From an uncultured Eubacteriales bacterium (GTDB lineage: Bacteria; Bacillota; Clostridia; Lachnospirales; Lachnospiraceae), in contig CACYBV010000116.1 of the NCBI GenBank assembly GCA_902772745.1, positions 1 through 12,553 on the forward strand: DNA of 12,553 bases. The letters are read 5' to 3'. Positions 7,151 to 12,553 of the stretch are shown piece after piece (the stretch's first letter is position 1; every line of letters begins with the position of its first letter). The position numbers and the translations under genes were made by a program. Below the pieces are notes generated by a model that did not search any database, was not told the DNA's origin, and saw only the letters and a list, made by a program, of their open reading frames with translations.

Positions 7151-8761
7151 TCATTCCTCCTCTTCCGGCATTTCGATATCCATATCGATGCCGGGAATTC
7201 TGGGTCCGAGCACCAGTTTCGGCTCGGGTTCATTCTGTTTCAGCGTACTGAAACGGATTGTAAAATCTTTGCTGAAGCGTTTCCTGAGGATTGCCTGCAG
7301 TTCTTCCGCCCGCTCTTTCTTTTCGATCACACTGCAGTTGAATCCGTTCCGGAAAAGGATATTCAGCCCGCCTTCCCTGGAAACGCTGACTTTCGTGCCC
7401 TGAAGATAAGAGCGAAGAAGCCGTGAAAGTCCGGATACGATCTCGTCCCATTCCGAGGAGACGAGCATGCAGTCCTGGTAGTCCGCCTCGGAAACCGTGA
7501 TTTCCTGCCTCGGCGGTGCTGTAAAGGATGTTCCGGGAACGGAAGCCGGAGCGGCCGGCTTTCCGGTGTCGGCATTCACCGTCGGAACCGGGATTTCTCC
7601 GCCCTGCATACCGATCCGGTCTTCGAGTTTCCGGACCCGGTCAATAAGCGACGAAAGGTCCGTCTCCGTCGCGGGCTGCATCATTTTAAGAAGCGCAATC
7701 TCGAGAAGCACGCGTTTCCCGGAAGCGAGCCGCATCTGGTTCGATGTCTCCCCGAGGATGCGGATATAACGCATGACCTGCGGAAGCTCCATGCCCTCTG
7801 CTTCTTCTTTCATCCGAATCAGATTGTCCCGGGAAATCCCGAGGACATCCTCGCCGGGGTTGTCCGACTGGATCAGCATGATGTTTCTTAGGTACCAGGT
7901 AAAATCCGTTACAAACTGTGAAAGTTCGCGTCCTTTTGAAAGGAGATCGTCCACCTCCTCCACAACACCCCGGACATCATAGCGGATCACCTTCCGGAGA
8001 AGTCCGGAGAAAACGGACTGGTCCGATACGCCGAGCGTATCCAGAACGCGTTCATACTGGAGCTTCTCCCCGTAAAACAGCGACAGGCACTGCTCGAGAA
8101 TCGACAGCGCGTCGCGCGAGGATCCGTCCGCCCGCCGCGCGATATAGGAAACCGCTTCGGGTTCCGCATCGATCCCTTCGGCCGCGAGGATGTCCGAGAT
8201 CTGGGTCTTCAGCTCTTCAATCGAAAGCCTGCGGAAATCGTAGCGCTGACATCTTGACAGAATCGTGATCGGTATCCGCTGCACCTCGGTGGTCGCGAGA
8301 ATAAAAATCACATATTCCGGCGGCTCCTCCAGGGTCTTTAAGAGCGCATTGAAAGCGCCCGCGGAGAGCATATGCACCTCGTCGATGATATAGACGCGGT
8401 AACGGCCCTCCGTAGGACGGTATCTGACCTCTTCGCGGATTTCCCGGATGTTGTCGACGCCGTTGTTTGACGCCGCATCAATCTCCACCACATTAACCGA
8501 AGCGCCGGACAGTACGGCGCGGCAGGAAGCGCATTCATTGCAGGGCGATCCGTCCTCTCTGGGATGTTCGCAGTTCACCGCCCGTGCAAAGATCTTGGCA
8601 ACAGTCGTCTTTCCTGTGCCCCTGGTTCCGGAGAACAGGTACGCATGTCCGATACGGTTCGACAAAAGCTGGTTTTTCAGAGTCTTTACAATATGGTCCT
8701 GACCGCGCACCTCGGAGAACTTAAGCGGCCGCCATTTTCTGTAAAGAGCGGTATAAGCCAT
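7151..8761 (-). CDS. dnaX: DNA polymerase III subunit gamma/tau
   Basis: 536 residues. DnaX is the ATPase of the clamp loader that places the beta clamp on primed DNA and holds the polymerase at the fork. Motifs in order: ALYRKWRPLKFSEVRGQ at the N-terminus; Walker A GTRGTGKT (45-52); four zinc-binding Cys (64, 74, 77, 80); EIDAASNNGVD (about 93-103); Walker B IIDEVHMLS (Asp127, Glu128); sensor 1 ILATTE (about 154-159); and the SRC motif with the trans-acting Arg170. The C-terminal third, after about residue 380, is Pro/Ala-rich and then forms a less conserved tau-like domain. The start ATG 8761 follows AAGAGGAA. The gene begins 12 nt after the phosphofructokinase stop and ends 2 nt before ybaB. 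I saw no strong A-rich slippery run that would yield a short gamma form. Confidence 0.98.
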   Translation of the reverse strand: MAYTALYRKWRPLKFSEVRGQDHIVKTLKNQLLSNRIGHAYLFSGTRGTGKTTVAKIFARAVNCEHPREDGSPCNECASCRAVLSGASVNVVEIDAASNNGVDNIREIREEVRYRPTEGRYRVYIIDEVHMLSAGAFNALLKTLEEPPEYVIFILATTEVQRIPITILSRCQRYDFRRLSIEELKTQISDILAAEGIDAEPEAVSYIARRADGSSRDALSILEQCLSLFYGEKLQYERVLDTLGVSDQSVFSGLLRKVIRYDVRGVVEEVDDLLSKGRELSQFVTDFTWYLRNIMLIQSDNPGEDVLGISRDNLIRMKEEAEGMELPQVMRYIRILGETSNQMRLASGKRVLLEIALLKMMQPATETDLSSLIDRVRKLEDRIGMQGGEIPVPTVNADTGKPAAPASVPGTSFTAPPRQEITVSEADYQDCMLVSSEWDEIVSGLSRLLRSYLQGTKVSVSREGGLNILFRNGFNCSVIEKKERAEELQAILRKRFSKDFTIRFSTLKQNEPEPKLVLGPRIPGIDMDIEMPEEEE

Positions 8762-8773
8762 TTAGAATTCCTC

Positions 8774-9841
8774 TTATTCGTCGCCGAAGCTGATGCCGAT
8801 GGAGCGGATCTGCTTAATGATATCGGACTTCGGATCGACCATTTTCAGCTTGCCCGCGATGTCCTCCAAAGGAACCGGCGTGATTTCGTTGTTGTGGATA
8901 CCGACAAGATATCCGAATTTGCCTTTCTCGATCATCATCGCCGCCGCTGCGCCGAGTCTCGTGGAAAGAACACGGTCGTAGGGGCAGGGACGTCCGCCGC
9001 GCTGGGTGTGTCCGGGAACCGTCACACGCGCTTCGCAGCCCGTGAGCTCCTGGATCCTTGCGGCAAGCTCGAAGGAAGCGGGCAGTTCCGCATGCTTCTT
9101 CTCGACTTCTTTCTTCTTCATTTTGGCTTCGTCTGTGTTGATCGCGCCTTCCGCCATTGCGATGATCGTGAAGTTCTTGCCTTCTTCCTCACGTTTCTGG
9201 ATCGCCTTGCACACCGCGTCGATGTGGTACGGAATTTCCGGGATCAGGATAATATCAGCGCCGCCTGCAACGCCTGCGTGCAGCGTCAGCTCGCCGACCT
9301 TATGGCCCATGACTTCAATAATGAATACGCGTCCGTGGGAAGCTGCCGTCGTATGGATACAGTCAATCGCCTCGGTTGCGATGTTGAGCGCGCTCTGGAA
9401 TCCGAAGGTCATGTCGGTGCCCCAGAGGTCGTTGTCGATGGTCTTGGGAAGTCCGAGCACGTTCAGGCCCTCTTCCTTCAGAAGCGCCGATGTCTTCTGT
9501 GATCCGTTGCCGCCGAGAACGCAGAGGCAGTCCAGCTTGTGTGCCTTGTAGGTCCGCTTCATTGCAGCGACCTTGTCAAATCCGTCCTCGATGACGCGCA
9601 TCATCTTGAACGGCTGGCGGGAAGTGCCCAGGATGGTTCCGCCTTCGTCAAGAATACCGGAGAAGTCCCGGGGCGTCAGCTTTTTGTACTCGTTGTACAT
9701 CAGGCCTCTGTAGCCCTCGAGGAAACCGATGATTTCCACCCCGTCTCCGTAGTAGTTAAAAAGTCCCTTGCCGATGCCGCGCATCGTCGCATTCAGGCTC
9801 TGGCAGTCGCCGCCTGATGTCAGCATTCCAACCCGTACCAT
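8774..9841 (-). CDS. pfkA: 6-phosphofructokinase with atypical nucleotide-site motif
   Basis: 355 residues. Phosphorylates fructose 6-phosphate to fructose 1,6-bisphosphate in glycolysis, in the cytoplasm. Visible: the phosphate-binding N-terminus TSGGDCQSLNA (8-18), GGTILGTSR (67-75), LPKTIDNDLWGTD with the catalytic-base Asp136, SHGRVFIIEVMGH (168-180, Arg171), the MAEGA segment and PGHTQRGG. Two positions are unusual. The donor site reads GGNGS (110-114) where Escherichia coli PfkA has GGDGS, so the Mg-site Asp is Asn. Lys133 precedes TIDND, as in PPi-type and mixed-substrate enzymes, while Gly113 is the ATP-type residue. The phosphoryl donor (ATP or PPi) is therefore open, though Gly113 favours ATP. 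The length exceeds the roughly 320 residues of E. coli PfkA, mainly through a Lys/Glu-rich insert near 230. GGAGG lies 7 nt before ATG 9841, and a good promoter lies upstream. Confidence 0.92.
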   Translation of the reverse strand: MVRVGMLTSGGDCQSLNATMRGIGKGLFNYYGDGVEIIGFLEGYRGLMYNEYKKLTPRDFSGILDEGGTILGTSRQPFKMMRVIEDGFDKVAAMKRTYKAHKLDCLCVLGGNGSQKTSALLKEEGLNVLGLPKTIDNDLWGTDMTFGFQSALNIATEAIDCIHTTAASHGRVFIIEVMGHKVGELTLHAGVAGGADIILIPEIPYHIDAVCKAIQKREEEGKNFTIIAMAEGAINTDEAKMKKKEVEKKHAELPASFELAARIQELTGCEARVTVPGHTQRGGRPCPYDRVLSTRLGAAAAMMIEKGKFGYLVGIHNNEITPVPLEDIAGKLKMVDPKSDIIKQIRSIGISFGDE

Positions 9842-9913
9842 ATAGATTCCTCCATATCACTCACTAACACTCATTAAAAGGGGCACAGTTCCCCCACTTT
9901 ACATACTGAGCAT

Positions 9914-9942
9914 ATTATACTGAACTCACCCTCTAAAATCAA
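9914..9942 (-). promoter_or_regulatory. Sigma-A-type promoter for the pfkA-dnaX-ybaB-recR operon
   Basis: On the minus strand TTGATT (9942-9937) is followed after exactly 17 nt by a perfect TATAAT (9919-9914). Transcription would begin near 9907, giving a leader of about 65 nt before the pfkA start. The leader holds a short GGGG/CCCC hairpin (about 9895-9880) followed by four T, too weak to call an attenuator. No other clear promoter was seen before dnaX, ybaB or recR, so this one may serve the whole cluster. Confidence 0.75.
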
Positions 9943-9969
9943 GTAGTCTCGGGAAAATTTCTGGAAGAC

Positions 9970-10017
9970 GCGGGGACAGGTGTTCTGGCTGCAGAAAGCC
10001 AAAACACCTGTCCCCGC
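9970..10017 (-). repeat. Palindrome with 20-21 bp arms, REP-like or terminator, after the sugar isomerase gene
   Basis: Arms 9970-9990 and 9997-10017 are inverted copies with one difference and a 6-nt loop. The outer part reads GCGGGGACAGGTGTT. On the minus (coding) strand the differing pair becomes a G-U wobble, so the RNA stem is unbroken; on the plus strand it is a C-A mismatch. After the stem the minus strand has no immediate T-run, while the plus strand shows GGTTTTTGG directly after it. It may still stop transcription from the upstream gene, or be a dispersed REP-type palindrome; the CCTGTCCCC end resembles palindromes I recall from clostridial genomes. Structure is seen; role is inference. 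Confidence 0.7.
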
Positions 10018-10039
10018 GGTTTTTGGATTACCGGGTTTA

Positions 10040-10870
10040 TCAGATCCCCAGCACATCCCTGAGGTAGATTCTGGAGACTTCCGCCGAGTGGAAGTTGTTG
10101 AGTTCCGGCCGGTCCAGTTCCACGCACAGGATTCCGTCGTAGCCCTGCTCCTCAAGGGCGGCCTTCACAGCCTTGAAGTCTACGGTGCCGTGACCAAGCG
10201 CGCGGAAAGTGGCCATTTTCGCCCTGCCCTCGGCGCGGGCAAGCTCATAGGTATCCACATCCTTCAGGTGCATGAACTGCACGCGTTTCCCAAGCTTTCT
10301 GATCAGTTCCGCGGGATTCATTCCGGCAAGCGTCGTATGCGCTGTATCGATGCAGAAGCTGACGTATTCCGGATCGGTCATCTCCGCAAACAGGTCGATG
10401 TCCGACTCGGAGAAAATGCAGGTTCCGTAGTGCGGATGGAAGGTCAGGGTCACGCCGCGCTCTTTTGCATATTTGCCGACCGCATTCGCGATCCGGGCCA
10501 TGCTGGCCACCATCTCGGGGTTCGTCGGCCGCTCCGAGGGGCCGTTGTCTCCGAAGCCGCCGTTCTGGCAGTTGAACCACTTCGCGCCGACGCCCGCGAG
10601 GAAGTCGATCTGTTTCCTGGCGTTCTCAATCATCGCCTCTTCATCAAAAGTAAAGTGGCCGTAGAGATTGCAGAGGTTCAGGTCGTATTTCTTCAGGATT
10701 TCCTTCAGTTCATCGGGCGACTCGAAGAAATCCGCGATGAAGGCGAAATTCTCCACATAGTCGTAGCCTAAGTACTTCAGCTCGCGGAAGGAATCCTCAA
10801 GCTGCGCGACCGCCTGGTCCCGTTCCCGTGATTTAATCCATGTCCAGCCGGTATAACAAGCTTTCATCAT
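10040..10870 (-). CDS. Sugar phosphate isomerase/epimerase, IolE-like TIM barrel
   Basis: 276 residues of the xylose-isomerase-like TIM-barrel superfamily (AP endonuclease 2 family), which includes inosose dehydratase (IolE) and ketose 3-epimerases. Supporting motifs: NLYGHF (68-73), LTFHPHYGT (142-150), the metal-site segment FCIDTAHTTLAG with Asp175 and His178, QFMHLKDVD with His201, and the last-strand GILCVELDRPE with Glu251. These are the expected divalent-metal ligands or neighbours. The IolE-like HPHYGT replaces the Glu of typical 3-epimerases, so a dehydratase or an isomerase is possible. The exact substrate cannot be read from the sequence. It follows the Gfo/Idh gene by 98 nt with no clear terminator between, so the two probably act on the same sugar or inositol-like compound. 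AAAGGA precedes ATG 10870; ATG 10867 is an equally possible start. Confidence 0.88.
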   Translation of the reverse strand: MMKACYTGWTWIKSRERDQAVAQLEDSFRELKYLGYDYVENFAFIADFFESPDELKEILKKYDLNLCNLYGHFTFDEEAMIENARKQIDFLAGVGAKWFNCQNGGFGDNGPSERPTNPEMVASMARIANAVGKYAKERGVTLTFHPHYGTCIFSESDIDLFAEMTDPEYVSFCIDTAHTTLAGMNPAELIRKLGKRVQFMHLKDVDTYELARAEGRAKMATFRALGHGTVDFKAVKAALEEQGYDGILCVELDRPELNNFHSAEVSRIYLRDVLGI

Positions 10871-10911
10871 ATAATGTCCTTTCTGCCTCCTGGGCTGTTA
10901 TTTCTGCGTTC

Positions 10912-10955
10912 TGTCATTCCGAGCGGCCGGAAGGGCGCCATGGGATCCCGTCTCT
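10912..10955. repeat. Possible REP-like fragment in the intergenic gap
   Basis: The plus strand reads CTGTCATTCCGAGCG, then a GC-rich core, then GGGATCCCGT. This start-and-end combination resembles dispersed intergenic repeats that I recall from many gut Firmicutes (TGTCATTCCGAGCG ... GAATCCCGT). Only one copy is present in the window, so repetition cannot be shown. Confidence 0.25.
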
Positions 10956-10968
10956 TCACCGGTATCCC

Positions 10969-12156
10969 TCAGTCCAGAATCCCATGCATCGGGTTCCGCT
11001 TCATGGCTTCCGCACGCTCGAATTTCGTCTTCATTTCATAAAAGCTTCGGCTGTCGGATGCTTTCGAGAAGCCGGTCAGGATCTCCAGCACATGATGCTG
11101 CTGCCGGTAATTGGCCCGCCAGTTTCTGCCGGTCTCGATGGCCCTGCACATATCCGCGAGTCCCAGTCCCCTGGAGTTTTCCTTATAATCAAACATCAGC
11201 GGAACTTCCTTGAACCCGGGATAGGGATTCATCTCGGAAGGCCGAAGCGCCGGATCCGATGTCGGCCCGAAGCTGTCATTTTCCGGCCGATACAGGTAAA
11301 TGGGGCCGCCGAAGGTATTCGGATCGGGAACGACGAGCGTCCCTTCCGTACCGTACACTTCAAAATGCGCCTGTTTCCTGTAATACACGTCAAAGGTCGT
11401 GAAAATGGATGCCACCGCGCCGTTCGAGAAGAGTATATTGCCCATAAGATAGGTGTCCACATCGACCGGAACGACTTCGCCGTAATGCGGCTTTGAAGTG
11501 ATGGTCCGGGTCGCGAAACTCTTTTTTGTCATGCCGGTTAGCGCCGTCGCTTCGCCGAGAAGGTTCACAAGTGCCGTCACATAATAAGGCCCCATATCAA
11601 GCATCGGGCCGCCGCCCCGCTGATAATAGAACTGCGGGTCCGGATGCCAGGTCTCGTGTCCGTGGCAGATCATCGAAACATTCGCACCGACCACATCGCC
11701 GATGAACCCCCGGTCAATGAGCATCCTGCAGGTCTGGATCCCCGCGCCCATGAAGGTGTCCGGCGCACCGCCGAGATACAGGTTTTTCTCCTTCGCGATC
11801 GCAACCAGTTCGTCCGCTTCCTCCATATCCACGGCAAGCGGTTTCTCCGAATACACATGCTTTCCCTGAAGAAGCCCCAGCTTCGTGACCCCGTAATGCT
11901 GATACGGTCTCGTCAGGTTCAGGATCACGTCGACATCGGGATCGGCCGCTGCATCCGCATCCTTCTCATAAATCTTCGGAAGCGGCACTTTTGCGCCTTT
12001 TTCGATTTCACCGGCCACATAATCCTGCGCCTTTTTTGCCTTCTCGGGGATCAGGTCACAGACGCCGATAAGCTCCACTTCCCGGAAAGTATTGGTCAGG
12101 TTTCGAAGATAGATTCCCGAAATATCCCCGCAGCCGATCATGGCAACTCTGATCAT
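10969..12156 (-). CDS. Gfo/Idh/MocA family NAD(P)-dependent oxidoreductase
   Basis: 395 residues. The N-terminal Rossmann fold begins MIRVAMIGCGDISGIY, the dinucleotide-binding turn (about 7-15), and continues with VCDLIPEKA at the end of strand 2. The family signature HVYSEKPLA holds the expected catalytic Lys105. The C-terminal alpha/beta domain has GGGPMLDMGPYYVTALVNLLG (about 181-201), typical of the substrate side, and FEVYGTEGTLVVPDPN. Members oxidise or reduce sugars, inositols and related polyols; the substrate here is unknown. It is translated from ATG 12156 with AAGGAGG 8 nt upstream, and has its own promoter. With the downstream IolE-like gene it forms a compact catabolic pair; such pairs often convert inositol, or a hexose via a 3-keto intermediate. 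No transporter or regulator gene is adjacent within the window. Confidence 0.93.
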   Translation of the reverse strand: MIRVAMIGCGDISGIYLRNLTNTFREVELIGVCDLIPEKAKKAQDYVAGEIEKGAKVPLPKIYEKDADAAADPDVDVILNLTRPYQHYGVTKLGLLQGKHVYSEKPLAVDMEEADELVAIAKEKNLYLGGAPDTFMGAGIQTCRMLIDRGFIGDVVGANVSMICHGHETWHPDPQFYYQRGGGPMLDMGPYYVTALVNLLGEATALTGMTKKSFATRTITSKPHYGEVVPVDVDTYLMGNILFSNGAVASIFTTFDVYYRKQAHFEVYGTEGTLVVPDPNTFGGPIYLYRPENDSFGPTSDPALRPSEMNPYPGFKEVPLMFDYKENSRGLGLADMCRAIETGRNWRANYRQQHHVLEILTGFSKASDSRSFYEMKTKFERAEAMKRNPMHGILD

Positions 12157-12195
12157 CGGTTTTTCCTCCTTTTTTGGATATTCCCCGTCGCATCC

Positions 12196-12224
12196 ATCAT
12201 AGCATCTGCCGTCCTGAATAGCAA
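12196..12224 (-). promoter_or_regulatory. Promoter of the sugar oxidoreductase/isomerase pair
   Basis: Minus-strand TTGCTA (12224-12219), then 17 nt, then TATGAT (12201-12196), preceded by TG in extended -10 position (TGC-TATGAT). The start point would be near 12189, about 33 nt before the ATG, leaving room for the AAGGAGG site. No operator-like inverted repeat overlaps it clearly; the large palindrome lies about 60 bp upstream. Confidence 0.65.
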
Positions 12225-12282
12225 GCGAAAATCACTGCAGTTCATGAGACCGGGGAATTCCAGGCCGGAGCAGCGATACACA

Positions 12283-12362
12283 GCGAAGTCCTGCGGATAT
12301 GCCTTCCCCTTCGGAGACGCTTCCAGGTCTCTGAAGGGGAAGGCATATCCGCAGGACTTCGC
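12283..12362. repeat. Very long palindrome (36-bp arms, 8-nt loop) between the SRP RNA gene and the sugar module
   Basis: Arms 12283-12318 and 12327-12362 are inverted copies that differ at a single position (G12313 against T12332). The arms begin GCGAAGTCCTGCGGATATGC and end near CTTCGGAGAC; the loop is 12319-12326. In plus-strand RNA the odd pair is a G-U wobble, so the stem is unbroken; in minus-strand RNA it is an A-C mismatch. No T-run follows on either strand, and the stem is far longer than a normal terminator. It may be a small non-autonomous mobile palindrome (MITE- or REPIN-like), or a processing or termination structure after the SRP RNA. The reading frames across it are only palindrome artefacts. 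Confidence 0.85.
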
Positions 12363-12385
12363 GTCCGCATACTCGCATAGAAAAA

Positions 12386-12553
12386 CCGTGCGCGGCACTT
12401 CGAACAGACACTTCCAAGCGTTACCGTTCCAGTTAACTCAACCAAGGCACCCTCGCGTCACATGAGAAAATCTGCTTAGTGCTGCTTTGTCCCCAACCTG
12501 ACACGGTTCACAGCATCCCATTGCGCAAGACCCGGGCATCAACGCCACTTAAA
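12386..12553 (-). ncRNA. ffs: Signal recognition particle RNA, large bacterial type (5' part outside the window)
   Basis: This stretch codes for no protein but matches the 3' two-thirds of the Bacillus-type SRP RNA (scRNA), which binds Ffh and guides nascent membrane proteins to the translocase. Read on the minus strand: TGCGCAATGGGA, then TGTGAACCGTGTCAGG, the apical loop, and AAAGCAGCACTAAG, which is the universal helix-8 Ffh-binding region. It ends with GTTGAGTTAACTG, GTAACGCTT and the closing GCGCACGG, followed by five T (12385-12381) that likely mark the 3' end. Against the B. subtilis apex CCGGAAGG the sequence reads TGGGGACA: a GGGA (GNRA) tetraloop at 12493-12490 with both closing base pairs changed on both sides (C-G to G-C, C-G to U-A), which is strong evidence of a real fold. 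The 5' Alu arm that pairs with the 3' end must lie beyond 12553. Confidence 0.92.

Noticed and set aside
7151..7500. Programmed frameshift in dnaX making a short gamma form
   Set aside because: The E. coli-type A6G slippery run was sought. The nearest A-rich stretch (around 7310-7325, reading GAAAAGAAAGAG) is not a strong slippery site and lacks a clear downstream stem.
9857..9874. Five-codon leader peptide (ATGAGTGTTAGTGAGTGA) upstream of pfkA
   Set aside because: No ribosome binding site precedes it and it lacks regulatory codons or alternative hairpins; most likely chance.
9880..9895. GGGG/CCCC hairpin plus four T in the pfkA leader as an attenuator
   Set aside because: The stem is only 4 bp and the T-run is short. 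No competing anti-terminator pairing was found.
11644..12465. Plus-strand frame of 273 codons near the right edge
   Set aside because: It spans the 5' half of the oxidoreductase gene, the palindrome and the SRP RNA. The part over the palindrome repeats because of the inverted arms. No motif was seen.

Overview
The window looks like a chromosomal segment of a moderately GC-rich member of the Clostridia, probably Lachnospiraceae or a relative. This is inferred from the dnaX-ybaB-recR order, the long SRP RNA with an Alu-type 3' half, the GGAGG-type ribosome binding sites and the sequence type of the phosphofructokinase. No taxonomic search was possible. All supported genes lie on the minus strand, so transcription runs from high to low coordinates. 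The long plus-strand reading frames are antisense shadows.

In transcription order the window opens at its right edge with the 3' part of the SRP RNA gene (12553 to about 12386, 5' end outside). A near-perfect palindrome with 36-bp arms follows (12362-12283). Next is a two-gene sugar module with its own promoter: a Gfo/Idh/MocA-type NAD(P)-dependent oxidoreductase (12156-10969) and an IolE-like TIM-barrel sugar isomerase/epimerase (10870-10040). A second strong palindrome (10017-9970) closes this module.

A clear sigma-A-type promoter (9942-9914) then starts a tightly packed cluster: a phosphofructokinase, dnaX (DNA polymerase III gamma/tau), ybaB (nucleoid-associated protein), recR (recombination mediator), a large fusion protein of TPR-like helices, an acidic linker and what looks like a dead AAA+ domain, and a CvpA-like membrane protein. 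Gaps are 12, 2, 59 and 38 nt, and the last pair overlaps by 4 nt, so they are probably one operon. The conserved core is scr-dnaX-ybaB-recR, as in Bacillus subtilis; here three carbohydrate genes sit between scr and dnaX.

After a possible terminator comes a separate gene, cut by the left edge (2736 to 1): a very large exported or membrane-anchored protein. It has calcium-binding thrombospondin-3-like repeats, a von Willebrand factor A domain with an intact MIDAS, a second calcium-repeat block and a class-3 lipase domain with the GHSLGG nucleophile elbow.

The least ordinary elements are the vWA/lipase surface protein, the pseudo-AAA fusion protein embedded in the recR operon, and the two large palindromes bracketing the sugar module. 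No CRISPR array, tRNA, insertion sequence or phage gene was seen.
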